Shown here: positions 17,539 to 25,371 of the stretch, piece after piece
Layout of the letters: each line of letters starts with the position of its first letter
Position numbering within the stretch: the first letter of the stretch is position 1
Source: Ralstonia sp. UNC404CL21Col
Lineage (GTDB): Bacteria; Pseudomonadota; Gammaproteobacteria; Burkholderiales; Burkholderiaceae
Direction: 5' to 3'
Length of the DNA: 64,000 bases
NCBI RefSeq assembly: GCF_000620465.1
Contig: NZ_JIBE01000009.1
Span: 1-64,000, forward strand
The notes under the pieces: model-generated
What the model was told of the DNA's origin: nothing
Database searches by the model: none
The model's input: only the letters and a program-made list of their open reading frames with translations
Program-made: the position numbers and the translations under genes

Positions 17539-17964
17539 TCAGTTTGCCGAGTCTGCCATCACCAAATTTGCATCCCGCACCAACCGCCACTTCCCATCCG
17601 CCTCTTTCCGCAGAATCGTCAACGTCTGCCCCGAGCGCCGCACCTACTTTCCATCCGGCATCGTGATGACGATGCGCAGCGCGTTGCGCAAGTAAGCGAC
17701 GTCACCAAACACCTGCACCTCCTGAATATCGCTCGTGCCATCCATGTGCACGTCCTTCATGCCGCCCGACATCTTGGCGAAGGCGTCCTTGCCGAAGGGC
17801 GGCTGGCCCGGCGTGAGAAACAGCACGTCGTCGGTCATCAGGCCGAGCACGGTATCGATGTCGCCGGTTTTGCTGGCGGCGAGCCAGGTGTCCACCACGT
17901 TGCGGATGGCGCGTTCGTCGTCGGTCATGGCGATGCGGGTGTCGGTGAAGGAGGCGGCTTTCAC
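17539..17964 (-). pseudogene. SnoaL-like/DUF4440 protein interrupted by an amber codon
   Basis: The frame encodes an NTF2-like domain of the SgcJ/EcaC type (MTDDERAIRNVVDTWLAASKTGDIDTVLGLMTDDVLFLTPGQPPFGKDAF). An in-frame TAG occurs at 17644-17646, straight after DGK. The same frame then continues as VRRSGQTLTILRKEADGKWR..., which is the expected C-terminus of this family, ending at TGA 17539-17541. Removal of the TAG would give a normal protein of about 130-141 aa, depending on start (GTG 17964 or ATG 17928). The stop removes the last beta strands of the fold, so the product is probably inactive unless the amber codon is read through. Confidence 0.8.
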
Positions 17965-17965
17965 T

Positions 17966-18403
17966 CTACACCGCAGGTTCGACCGGTGGCGCCACGCGGC
18001 GCTTGATGAAGACGGCGGGAGATAACACCGGAATATGCCGAGCCCGCAGCGTGACGAGCCAATCGCCTACCGCGTCTTCGCAGGTGACGCGGAAGTGATT
18101 CGCGTCGATCCACTCCACCTCATCCAGCCAGAACGTGTAGTACGCCGCGCCGATGGTGCCGCTGCTGATGGCACGTGAAAGGTCGGGGGCGACGAGGGTG
18201 ATGGAGACGGCCTCTTCAAACGGGCAGTCGTAATTGGTGATGAGGACGAAGCCGAGATTCGTCTGATATTGCCGCAGCAGCTCGTAGCCGAGGATGGCGA
18301 GCGTGGGGTGCGGCACGCCGTCGACGATCACACGCGTGCGCATGGGCCACTGCTCATACGGGCCGCTGTGTTTCTCCAGGGCGAAGCGTTGGAGCGGCTG
18401 CAT
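17966..18403 (-). CDS. Hypothetical protein, 145 aa
   Basis: Soluble protein (MQPLQRFALEKHSGPYEQWPMRTRVIVDGVPHPTLAILGYELLRQYQTNLGFVLITNYDCPFEEAVSITLVAP...). It has no signal peptide and no family that I recognise. The segment GYELLRQYQTNLGFVLITNYDCPFEE is the most distinctive. Its stop is directly next to the possible GTG start of the interrupted SnoaL-like gene (TAGAGTG) and it starts 18 bases after the secreted 137-aa gene. It therefore belongs to the leftward chain from the LysM gene. Confidence 0.65.
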   Translation of the reverse strand: MQPLQRFALEKHSGPYEQWPMRTRVIVDGVPHPTLAILGYELLRQYQTNLGFVLITNYDCPFEEAVSITLVAPDLSRAISSGTIGAAYYTFWLDEVEWIDANHFRVTCEDAVGDWLVTLRARHIPVLSPAVFIKRRVAPPVEPAV

Positions 18404-18421
18404 GGCGGCGCGTTGGCTGCG

Positions 18422-18835
18422 CTATTCCTTGCGCATGCCGCACAGGGCGATCTGGCGGGCAGGGTCAGCGGAATCCTTCCAGCCGGGTTCTTCGCGCTTC
18501 TGGTACGCCTCCACCGTTGGGTAGCCCTTTACGCTCCACGAGAACTCGCTGTAGCGCGAGACCTCGATGACGGCCAGGCCGCAGCGCTTGCGGTGGTCTT
18601 CAATCTTGAACGCCGCGTGCGGATGCTCGCCCGACAGGTCTTGCTCGATCACCTTGTAGCGCGTGGGGCCGCACTTGAAGAAGCTGGCATTCCACTCGAT
18701 CGTCTTCGGGCGGAGGAACAAGGCGCCGTAGCAGGCACGGCCATCGCCGCGGAAGGTTCCGGTCAGGGTATCTGCAGCCATGGCCGATTGCGCGGCCAGC
18801 AGCGACACGGCGATGAGGAGGCGGCCTACTTGCAT
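18422..18835 (-). CDS. Small exported protein downstream of the LysM protein
   Basis: 137 aa with a clear signal peptide (MQVGRLLIAVSLLAAQSAMA|ADT). The mature part has four Cys residues (RACYGALF, FFKCGPTRY, RKRCGLAV, ALCGMRKE), suggesting two periplasmic disulfides. The start ATG lies inside the 3' end of the LysM gene (10-base overlap). Such an overlap with a peptidoglycan-binding protein fits a periplasmic immunity or inhibitor protein, but no immunity family is recognised. Confidence 0.7.
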   Translation of the reverse strand: MQVGRLLIAVSLLAAQSAMAADTLTGTFRGDGRACYGALFLRPKTIEWNASFFKCGPTRYKVIEQDLSGEHPHAAFKIEDHRKRCGLAVIEVSRYSEFSWSVKGYPTVEAYQKREEPGWKDSADPARQIALCGMRKE

Positions 18836-19569
18836 GCGGCGGTTCCGATCTTCGGGATGAGCGTGAGCACGTAATCGAGTTTCCGGATGTACGCGGCGTC
18901 GCCGTGGTTGTAGAGCACGGCAATGTTCTGCGTCGTCACGGGCCGCCAGCCGGTAATCACCTTGCGCATGGCGGCCTTGCGGTATTTGACCACCTGTCCG
19001 GGTTTGAGTGTTGCGGCATTCGGATTGAGCGCGCGCATCTCCGCCAGGGTCGAGCCTTGCGCGCGGGCAATCTTGTCAAAGCTATCACCTGCCTTGACGG
19101 CGACTTCGTAGACCTTGTCGTCGGCATCGCGCACGCTCCGGACGTCGAACTTGGCCATGCGCGTGAGCAGGTAGCCGACGCCGGCGCGAATGTTCCACGC
19201 GGGCATTGTTCGGGCCAGGCCGGCGTTCAACCGGGTGCGGATGGCTGGCGGGACGATCAGGTCGCTGCCTTCTTCGCCGCGCAGCAGGGTATTCAAGGCG
19301 GGGTCGCCCAGGTTGCCGATCTGCATCGGCCGGGTGGACCACGCTTCCGAATCGGCTCCGGTCTCGACCCACACCATCGCCTTGACGATCTGCCAGTCCA
19401 GCGGCAGATAGCCGGCGTTGCCCATCAGGTGGCGGTTGTATTCCGCCACCGCAGCCTGGATGTCGCAGTCGTAGCCGTTCCAGCGGTCGGGGTGCTGGGC
19501 CGCGGTGTTGATGTAGTCCTGCCAGCGCTCGAAATCGGTTTTGGGCTTCGCCTGGGCCTTGGTGACCAT
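18826..19569 (-). CDS. LysM-domain protein with lytic-transglycosylase-like N-terminal region
   Basis: 247 aa. The N-terminal half contains LDWQIVKAMVWVETGADSEAWSTRPMQIGNLGDPAL, resembling the catalytic Glu region (E-S/T-x-F...PMQI) of goose-type lysozyme/transglycosylase folds. A LysM domain follows at about residues 155-200 (YEVAVKAGDSFDKIARAQGSTLAEMRALNPNAATLKPGQVVKYRK). No signal peptide is present, so it acts inside the cell, is exported by a non-Sec route, or is released. Peptidoglycan binding and cleavage is the likely activity. It is first in a leftward gene chain and overlaps the gene for a small secreted protein. Confidence 0.75.
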   Translation of the reverse strand: MVTKAQAKPKTDFERWQDYINTAAQHPDRWNGYDCDIQAAVAEYNRHLMGNAGYLPLDWQIVKAMVWVETGADSEAWSTRPMQIGNLGDPALNTLLRGEEGSDLIVPPAIRTRLNAGLARTMPAWNIRAGVGYLLTRMAKFDVRSVRDADDKVYEVAVKAGDSFDKIARAQGSTLAEMRALNPNAATLKPGQVVKYRKAAMRKVITGWRPVTTQNIAVLYNHGDAAYIRKLDYVLTLIPKIGTAACK

Positions 19570-19693
19570 CTGCCCCTCCGTGGTTGCTTGACCTGTGGAG
19601 GGGCATGGTAGCCAGCGCCCGTCGGCGGCGTGTTAACGGCTGTTTATGTACCTTGCCGGCGGCTGGCGATCATCGACGCTGGCGCGTCAGGCT

Positions 19694-20185
19694 TCACTGC
19701 TTGGCCGACGGATCGTCCTGCGGGTTGACGTATTTGACGTCCAGCGGCCCCGTGCCATGAATCTGCACCACCGTTGCCGTCTTGGTGAAGGCGTAGTGAT
19801 GCATGCCGCCTGGCAGGTTGTGAAAGCCGCCGGTCTTGAGCGCATGCGCGGCGCCCATGTCCATGGTGTCGCCGCTGCCCAGATAGAGGGTGCCCGAGAT
19901 CACCGTGAGGTTCTCCGTCTGGGTGTGCCAGTGCGGGGGCACCTTGTAGCCGCCCGGCGCTTTCAGGCGGACGACATAAGGGCCGTCTTTGCCCGGGTCG
20001 CCGTAGAGCACGGCCAGCTTGGCGCCCTTGGGCAAGCCGGGCGGCGCGTCGACCCACTTCAGGGCGGAGGGGTTGATCATCATCATGTCGCCCATGGCGG
20101 CGTCCTGTGCGCCCGCGGGCGCAGCGCCCAGGCAAAGCAGCATGGCCGTGGCCAGCAGCATCGATCGCGCGGATGGTGTCTTCAT
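19694..20185 (-). CDS. Exported cupin-domain protein
   Basis: 163 aa with a signal peptide (SMLLATAMLLCLGAAPAGAQ|D). The cupin motif 1 is seen in PPHWHTQTENLTVISGTLYLG and motif 2 in FHNLPGGMHHYAF, giving the usual His/Glu metal site. Related periplasmic cupins are annotated as DUF4437 or anti-sigma ChrR-like proteins, but the substrate is unknown. A strong ribosome site (gaaggagacgacg) precedes ATG 20185. It stands alone, 126 bases downstream of the VOC gene. Confidence 0.85.
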   Translation of the reverse strand: MKTPSARSMLLATAMLLCLGAAPAGAQDAAMGDMMMINPSALKWVDAPPGLPKGAKLAVLYGDPGKDGPYVVRLKAPGGYKVPPHWHTQTENLTVISGTLYLGSGDTMDMGAAHALKTGGFHNLPGGMHHYAFTKTATVVQIHGTGPLDVKYVNPQDDPSAKQ

Positions 20186-20310
20186 CGTCGTCTCCTTCTT
20201 GCCTCGGCATCGGCTCGCGGGCGACGCTGATGGCCGCCGCTGGAGAGCGAGAGGTGCCGCATCCTCATCGTAGGGAAGACACCCGCGCGGCTGACAAGCA
20301 CGCAATTGCC

Positions 20311-20703
20311 CTAGGCGGTGGCAGTCGGATCCGGATAGGCACGGATCTCCAGCGCGTGGCCGTCGGGATCGTCAAAGTAGATCGATGCGGCCATGCCGCG
20401 CGCGCCAAAGCTTTGCCCGACCTGTCCACTGCGTCGGTCGAACGGCGAGCCGCCGTACGCGATGCCGCGTTCCACCAGCCGCGCGTGGATGGTGTCGAAC
20501 AACGCGCGGTCCATGCTGAAGGCGAGGTGTTCGCTCTGGAGATCGTCGACCTCGCGCAAGTCGAGCGTGAAGGTGTCGTTCACGCGCACGACATCGAAAG
20601 GGCCCATCTGCCCCTCGTGCACGAAGCCGAGCACCTGGGTATAGAAGTCGACCGCGCGGGCCGCGTTGCGTACCCGCAGGATGGTGTGATCAAGCACAAT
20701 CAT
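20311..20703 (-). CDS. VOC-family (glyoxalase/dioxygenase superfamily) protein
   Basis: 130 aa, one VOC module pair. Typical features are MIVLDHTILRVRNAARAVDFYTQVLGF at the start, HLAFSMD in the middle, and IYFDDPDGHALEIRAYP near the end, supplying the His and Glu metal ligands. It could be a glyoxalase-like or resistance-type protein; the substrate cannot be told. It follows a small membrane protein by 12 bases, so the two are probably cotranscribed under the divergent MarR regulator. Confidence 0.85.
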   Translation of the reverse strand: MIVLDHTILRVRNAARAVDFYTQVLGFVHEGQMGPFDVVRVNDTFTLDLREVDDLQSEHLAFSMDRALFDTIHARLVERGIAYGGSPFDRRSGQVGQSFGARGMAASIYFDDPDGHALEIRAYPDPTATA

Positions 20704-20715
20704 GGCGAACCTCCT

Positions 20716-21069
20716 TCAGCCGACATAACGGGCAATGACCATGCACACCAGGGCGACAGCCAACAGTGGCGCTGCAACGCGATGCGCCAGGGCGGGTCGC
20801 TTGCGCAGTGCGCCCTGTACGCCGGCCGCCGCAATGGCCGCCAGCGCGCCGATCATGAGCAGGGCGCGCGGCCAGCCGAGCAGCCCGGCGTGGACCATCG
20901 CGCCGAGCCCGAGACCCGTCAGCACGGCCATCGTTGCCGCGCCCATCTGCGGGCGAAACATGACATCGGCATTGGCACCGCCGGTGCGGGCGAGCATGAA
21001 GGTGGAACCGGTCCAGAACACTGTGGCCATGGCGTGAAGCGCAATCAACAGAATCCAACTGAATTGCAT
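20716..21069 (-). CDS. Small four-helix membrane protein
   Basis: 117 aa with about four hydrophobic segments (FSWILLIALHAMATVFWTGSTFML, AATMAVLTGLGLGAMVHAGLLG, RALLMIGALAAIAAAGVQG, APLLAVALVCMVIARYVG). The His in the first segment (ALHAMATVFWTG) recalls the CopD-like/DUF-type haem or copper membrane proteins, but no firm family is recognised. ATG 21069 with a good ribosome site (caggagtcacc) is preferred to the longer frame. It is the first gene leftward from the MarR operator. Confidence 0.75.
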   Translation of the reverse strand: MQFSWILLIALHAMATVFWTGSTFMLARTGGANADVMFRPQMGAATMAVLTGLGLGAMVHAGLLGWPRALLMIGALAAIAAAGVQGALRKRPALAHRVAAPLLAVALVCMVIARYVG

Positions 21070-21139
21070 GGTGACTCCTGATTTGAGCTGCGGGTTGGGC
21101 GAACACTCTGGGTCCATCTGGCGTGGACTATTCTTTGAC

Positions 21140-21154
21140 ATCGAATGATTCGAT
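21140..21154. promoter_or_regulatory. Palindromic operator between MarR gene and membrane-protein gene
   Basis: Perfect 7-1-7 inverted repeat ATCGAAT-G-ATTCGAT in the 102-base divergent gap. The position, 18 bases before the marR-type start, fits autoregulation and control of the leftward membrane-protein/VOC unit. Confidence 0.65.
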
Positions 21155-21171
21155 ATCTATCATAGACCAAC

Positions 21172-21639
21172 ATGAAGCCAAAGCAAGCCCATGGCATCCC
21201 TGTGGGATTCCTCCTCGCCCAGACCGCCAAGACGACGGCCCGCGCGTTTGACGACGCATTGCAGGAGCGGGGCGGATCGCTGCCGATGTGGCTGATCCTG
21301 AAGGCGCTGATGGCTGGTGAGCACCGTACCCAGGCTGAGCTGGCCGCTACGGTGGGCGTGCAAGGGCCCACGCTCACGCATCATCTGAACGGCATGGAAA
21401 AGGACGGCCTATTGATGCGAAGCCCGCTGCCCGACAACCGCAGGGTCCATCAGGTGGCGCTGACGGATGCGGGGCGGGCGCTGTTCTTCAAGCTTCGGGA
21501 TGCGGCCATCGCGTACGACGCGCGTTTGCGCGCCGGTATCGACGCAGCCGATCTGGAGCGCTTTCGCGTCGTGCTGCAGCGCATGTCAGCCAATGTCGAA
21601 AGCGCCGCGGGGGCCGATGAAGATAATGCCGCTGGGTGA
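21172..21639 (+). CDS. MarR-family transcriptional regulator
   Basis: 155 aa. The winged-helix core is readable: LPMWLILKALMAGEHRTQAELAATVGVQGPTLTHHLNGMEKDGLLMRSPLPDNRRVHQVALTDAGRALFFKLRDAA. MarR proteins are dimers that usually repress a neighbouring operon until a phenolic or oxidative ligand binds. It is divergent from the membrane-protein/VOC pair with a perfect palindrome in between, which suggests that these are its targets. Confidence 0.93.
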   Translation: MKPKQAHGIPVGFLLAQTAKTTARAFDDALQERGGSLPMWLILKALMAGEHRTQAELAATVGVQGPTLTHHLNGMEKDGLLMRSPLPDNRRVHQVALTDAGRALFFKLRDAAIAYDARLRAGIDAADLERFRVVLQRMSANVESAAGADEDNAAG

Positions 21640-21669
21640 CACCTGGCGGTTCACCCCAAGCACTGCCGC

Positions 21670-22365
21670 TTACACAGTGCGCTTTTGCGGCACCAGTGAG
21701 CGCCAGAAGCGCTGGCCGAAACGGCGCACGTCACGCAGGTTGCGCTTGAGCATGTAGTCGAGATCGGCGACTTGTTCGTCGATGGCTTCGGTCAACAGGC
21801 TCATCGTGTCGGCGGGCGGCAATTCCAGGTAGGCATCGGCCTCGCCGTAGGCGTATTGCACGCGCATGCCGGCCTTCTTGGCGATGTGCATCATGGCCGC
21901 GTTGCGCGACAGGCAGTGCATGTAAAGCGTGCGCACCTTGGTGTTCTGCCCGTGCATGGCGGCACGCTGGAAGAGCGCGCTGCCCACGCCCTTGCCGCGC
22001 GCCGATTCCGACACCGACACGCCGAACTCCGCCACGCGCCCTTGCGGGTTGTCGCGCAGGTAGGCGAGGTGGCCCACGCCGGTCAGTTCCAGGCGCTCGT
22101 TGTAGACGCCGAAAACCTTGTCGTGGTCGAAATCGATGCTGTCGACGTACGCCTCGATGACGTGATCCCGCACCACCTGGCCGAAACGCAGCAGGCGGTC
22201 TTCCTCGCCCAGGGCGAGCAGGTGTTTGAGCAGGCGCGACCGGTGATGCGCAGCAAGCTCGCGCACCAGTACGGTGGAACGCGGCGCGCCTTGCGCAGCT
22301 TCCGTTTTGTCGATGTCGTCCTGAGTGACGACGCCGATGGCCTTGCTCAGTTCGAGCGGGTTCAC
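21670..22365 (-). CDS. GNAT-family N-acetyltransferase
   Basis: About 231 aa from GTG 22365, which has CAGGAA upstream; the open frame extends further but without support. The acetyl-CoA binding motif is VSVSESARGKGVGSALFQRAAMHGQNTKVRTLYMHCLSRNAAMMHIAKKAGMRV, with the R-G-K-G-V-G loop. The N-terminal part (LVRELAAHHRSRLLKHLLALGEEDRLLRFG) resembles GNATs that often follow this pattern in Ralstonia and Burkholderia. The acceptor is unknown. It is convergent with the MarR gene. Confidence 0.88.
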   Translation of the reverse strand: MNPLELSKAIGVVTQDDIDKTEAAQGAPRSTVLVRELAAHHRSRLLKHLLALGEEDRLLRFGQVVRDHVIEAYVDSIDFDHDKVFGVYNERLELTGVGHLAYLRDNPQGRVAEFGVSVSESARGKGVGSALFQRAAMHGQNTKVRTLYMHCLSRNAAMMHIAKKAGMRVQYAYGEADAYLELPPADTMSLLTEAIDEQVADLDYMLKRNLRDVRRFGQRFWRSLVPQKRTV

Positions 22366-22763
22366 GACACGGTTCCTGTTCTGATCGCGCCCGTCAGTCG
22401 AGGGCGGCAAAGTGGTGAGTCGGAGGTGCGGATGGCGCCTCCGGGGCACTCAATCGGGTGCAACTGAGTGTTGTGCAATGCACCATACTATTGTAGTGCA
22501 ATCAGGGTTTCCCCGTAAGTCTGGTGTCAGACTTTCCACAGGATTTCCCGATAAATCATTGATTTAGCGCAGCCGGGCGCGGCTCTCGGGGTTGTGGCGT
22601 CCTGACAACGTCGATGCTGCGTCGCGCAAAAAGCGCGCAACGCAGCGCTTTGCCAGGTGCCCTCCGTGGCGGCACCGTGCCAGCCGCTGTCCCGCCCGTA
22701 ACGCCGCTCAACAATAGCCGTGCGAAGATGCGCCATCAAGCCGCCCTAGCCTCCTGATTTTCC
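22366..22763. other. Intergenic region upstream of GNAT and KefF-like genes
   Basis: About 400 bases between two divergent genes. It holds an imperfect dyad at 22479-22500 (TGCAC ... GTGCA arms) and otherwise no convincing gene; a 70-codon minus-strand frame here has no ribosome site or recognisable sequence. It should contain promoters for both neighbours. Confidence 0.5.
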
Positions 22764-23315
22764 ATGACGTCCTCGCGCATTCTTGTGATCTACGCGCATC
22801 CTGCGCCGCGCCGTTCACGCGCCAACAAGCCGTTGGCGCGTGCGCTGGCCAGTCTGCCCGGCGTGGCCATGCATGATCTGTACTGGCATTACCCCGATTT
22901 CGACATCGACGTGCGCATCGAACAGGAGGCGGTGGAAGCGGCGGAGCTGATCGTCTTCCAGTTTCCGGTGCAGTGGTACGCCACGCCGTCGCTGCTCAAG
23001 GAGTGGATCGACGTGGTGCTCGAGATGGGCTGGGCCTACGGGCCGGGCGGCACGGCCCTGCGCGGCAAGCATCTGATGGTGCTGGCCACCACGGGCGGCC
23101 GCGCACATTCCTATAACGCGGACGGCATTCACGGCCACACGTTCGACATGTTCCTGCTGCCGCTGCAGCAGACGGCAGCGCTGTGCGGCATGCAATGGCA
23201 GCCACCGCATGTGCTGCACGACGCCGACGATGCATCCGCCGAGACCATCGACGCCCATATCGCGCAGGTCCGCGCCGCGCTGCAACCCTGGCTCCCGAGC
23301 GACGCCGACGCCTGA
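22764..23315 (+). CDS. NAD(P)H oxidoreductase, potassium-efflux ancillary protein (KefF/KefG-like)
   Basis: 183 aa flavodoxin-like quinone reductase. It begins with RILVIYAHPAPRRSRANKPLARAL and has the family segments LIVFQFPVQWYATPSLLKEWIDVVLEMGWAYGPGGTALRGKHLMVLATTGG. In Escherichia coli KefF and KefG bind and activate KefC and KefB. Here it lies 24 bases before a KefB/C-type antiporter gene, which supports the same role and a shared transcript. Confidence 0.9.
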   Translation: MTSSRILVIYAHPAPRRSRANKPLARALASLPGVAMHDLYWHYPDFDIDVRIEQEAVEAAELIVFQFPVQWYATPSLLKEWIDVVLEMGWAYGPGGTALRGKHLMVLATTGGRAHSYNADGIHGHTFDMFLLPLQQTAALCGMQWQPPHVLHDADDASAETIDAHIAQVRAALQPWLPSDADA

Positions 23316-23339
23316 CGTTTCCCGATCTCTTCCTTGCCC

Positions 23340-25280
23340 ATGCAATCGCACGATCTGCTCGTTAATTTCGTCATCTACCTGGCTGCCGCGGTGGCGGCGG
23401 TGCCGCTCGCGCGTCGCCTGGGGCTGGGATCGGTGCTCGGGTATCTGCTGGCCGGGGTCATCGTCGGGCCATGGGGCCTGCGGCTCATCACGAATGTGCA
23501 GTCGATTCTGGATTTCTCCGAATTCGGCGTCGTGCTGATGATGTTTGTGATCGGGTTGGAGCTGGAGCCCGCGCGGCTGTGGTCGCTCCGGCGCAGCATC
23601 TTCGGATATGGTGGGCTGCAGCTCGTGGTGTGCGCGCTGGCCGTGGGGCTGGCAGTCATGGTGGTGGGTCACCCCTGGCGTGCGGCGGTGGTGGCCGGCC
23701 TGGGACTGGCGCTGTCGTCCACGGCCATCGCGCTGGCGACGCTGACCGAGCGCAATTTGATGCGCACGCCGGCGGGCACGGCCAGCTTCGGCATTCTGCT
23801 GTTCCAGGACATCGCTGCCATCCCGATGATCGCGCTGCTGCCGCTGTTGGCAACGGACGCGGGCGACGCGTCCGGCGGCCATAGCTGGGTGGCGGCGGCC
23901 AAGGCGGTGGGCGTGGTGGCGGCCGTGATCTTTGGCGGGCGCACGTTGCTGCGGCCCGTGCTGCGCGCGATTGCCCGCACCAACATGCGCGAGATGTTCA
24001 CCTCGTTCTCCCTCCTGCTGGTGGTGGGCATTGCGCTGCTGATGCACAGCGTGGGCTTGTCGATGGCGCTGGGCGCTTTCATTGCCGGCGTGCTGCTGGC
24101 CGATTCCGAATACCGTCACGCGCTCGAAACCGATATCGAGCCGTTCAAGGGGCTGCTGCTCGGCTTGTTCTTCCTGGCCGTGGGCATGTCGATCGACTTT
24201 GGTGTGCTGATGCGCCAGCCGTGGGCCGTGATCGGCCTGGTTGCGGTGTTCCTCGCCGTGAAGATCGGCGCGCTGCGTCTGCTGGCCACCCGCTTTGGCA
24301 TTGCGCGCGGGCAGGCGTGGCTGTTTGCCTTCCTGCTCTCACAGGGCGGCGAGTTCGCGTTTGTGGTGTTCGGTCCCGGCGTGGCCGGCAACGTGCTGGG
24401 CGACGAGACGGCCGCCGCCCTCAACCTCGTGGTGGCGCTGTCGATGGCCGCCACGCCGTTGCTGCTCCTGCTGCACGACAAGGTACTGGTGCCGCGCATG
24501 ATGGACGGCAAGAAGCGCGCGCCCGACGCCATCGAGCCGCAGGACAACCAGGTCATCATCGCGGGCTTCGGGCGTTTCGGGCAAATTGTCGGCCGCATGC
24601 TCTACAGCCAGGGCTATAGCGCCACCGTGCTCGATCACGACCCCGACCAGATCGACATGCTGCGCCGCTTCGGCTTCAAGGTTTTCTACGGCGACGCGAC
24701 GCGCATGGACCTGCTGGAAACCGCCGGCGCCGACAAGGCCAGCATGATGGTCGTCGCCATCGACGACATGGAAACCAACCTGGAAGTGGTCGACCGCGTG
24801 CGCGAGCGCTTTCCGCACCTGAAGCTGTACGTGCGGGCGCGCAACGTGTCGCACGTCTACCAGCTGCGCGACCGCGGCGTGGAGGTGATCGAGCGTGAAA
24901 TGTTCGAAGGCTCGCTCATGCTGAGCCGCCGCGTGCTGGAAGGCCTGGGCAAGGAGCCGTACGAGGCGCACCGCATCGCCCAGACGTTCCGCCGCCACAC
25001 GCTCAATTCAATGGAGCAGGTCTACCCGGTTTACCGCGATCAGAAGAAGCTCGTGTCGCTTGCACAGCAAGGGCGTGACGAGCTGGCCGAAATGTTCCAG
25101 CGCGACCGCATGCAGCGCAAACGCCTGCGCGAATCCGGCATGCCGTGGGGCGAGGGGGATGTCCATAGCGACGTGGAAGACGCCCAGCCCGATGGCGATC
25201 TTGCCAACGAAGTCGATGGCGGCGATGCGGAAACCCCGATCGATTGCCCGGCGCGCGCAGGCATCCGGCGCGACGGCTGA
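23340..25280 (+). CDS. Glutathione-regulated potassium-efflux antiporter, KefB/KefC type
   Basis: 646 aa. The N-terminal CPA2 Na+/H+ exchanger domain has about 12 membrane segments (LVNFVIYLAAAVAAVPLARRLGLGSVLGYLLAGVIVGPWGL...). An RCK_N (TrkA-N) domain follows at about residue 400 onward (NQVIIAGFGRFGQIVGRMLYSQGYSATVLDHDPDQIDMLRRFGFKVFYGDATRMDLL), with the G-x-G-x-x-G nucleotide-binding loop. The protein exports K+ in exchange for H+ during electrophile stress and is gated by glutathione adducts. ATG 23340 is preferred to TTG 23334. The KefF-like gene lies directly upstream. Confidence 0.93.
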   Translation: MQSHDLLVNFVIYLAAAVAAVPLARRLGLGSVLGYLLAGVIVGPWGLRLITNVQSILDFSEFGVVLMMFVIGLELEPARLWSLRRSIFGYGGLQLVVCALAVGLAVMVVGHPWRAAVVAGLGLALSSTAIALATLTERNLMRTPAGTASFGILLFQDIAAIPMIALLPLLATDAGDASGGHSWVAAAKAVGVVAAVIFGGRTLLRPVLRAIARTNMREMFTSFSLLLVVGIALLMHSVGLSMALGAFIAGVLLADSEYRHALETDIEPFKGLLLGLFFLAVGMSIDFGVLMRQPWAVIGLVAVFLAVKIGALRLLATRFGIARGQAWLFAFLLSQGGEFAFVVFGPGVAGNVLGDETAAALNLVVALSMAATPLLLLLHDKVLVPRMMDGKKRAPDAIEPQDNQVIIAGFGRFGQIVGRMLYSQGYSATVLDHDPDQIDMLRRFGFKVFYGDATRMDLLETAGADKASMMVVAIDDMETNLEVVDRVRERFPHLKLYVRARNVSHVYQLRDRGVEVIEREMFEGSLMLSRRVLEGLGKEPYEAHRIAQTFRRHTLNSMEQVYPVYRDQKKLVSLAQQGRDELAEMFQRDRMQRKRLRESGMPWGEGDVHSDVEDAQPDGDLANEVDGGDAETPIDCPARAGIRRDG

Positions 25281-25323
25281 GCCGCTTCGATGACGAACGG
25301 GTTTTAAGGGCAGGCGCCGCCAT

Positions 25324-25353
25324 CAAACAAAAAGGAGCGCTTTGGGCGCTCCT
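25324..25353 (-). terminator. Terminator of the DUF1835 gene
   Basis: Perfect 8-bp stem AGGAGCGC / GCGCTCCT (25333-25340 with 25346-25353), followed on the minus strand by TTTTTGTTT. Confidence 0.8.
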
Positions 25354-25371
25354 CGGGGCAGGGCTACTTGC

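Noticed and set aside
22479-22500. Possible NtrC-type site (TGCAC ... GTGCA)
   Set aside because: Only the outer five bases pair well and the spacing differs from known sites.
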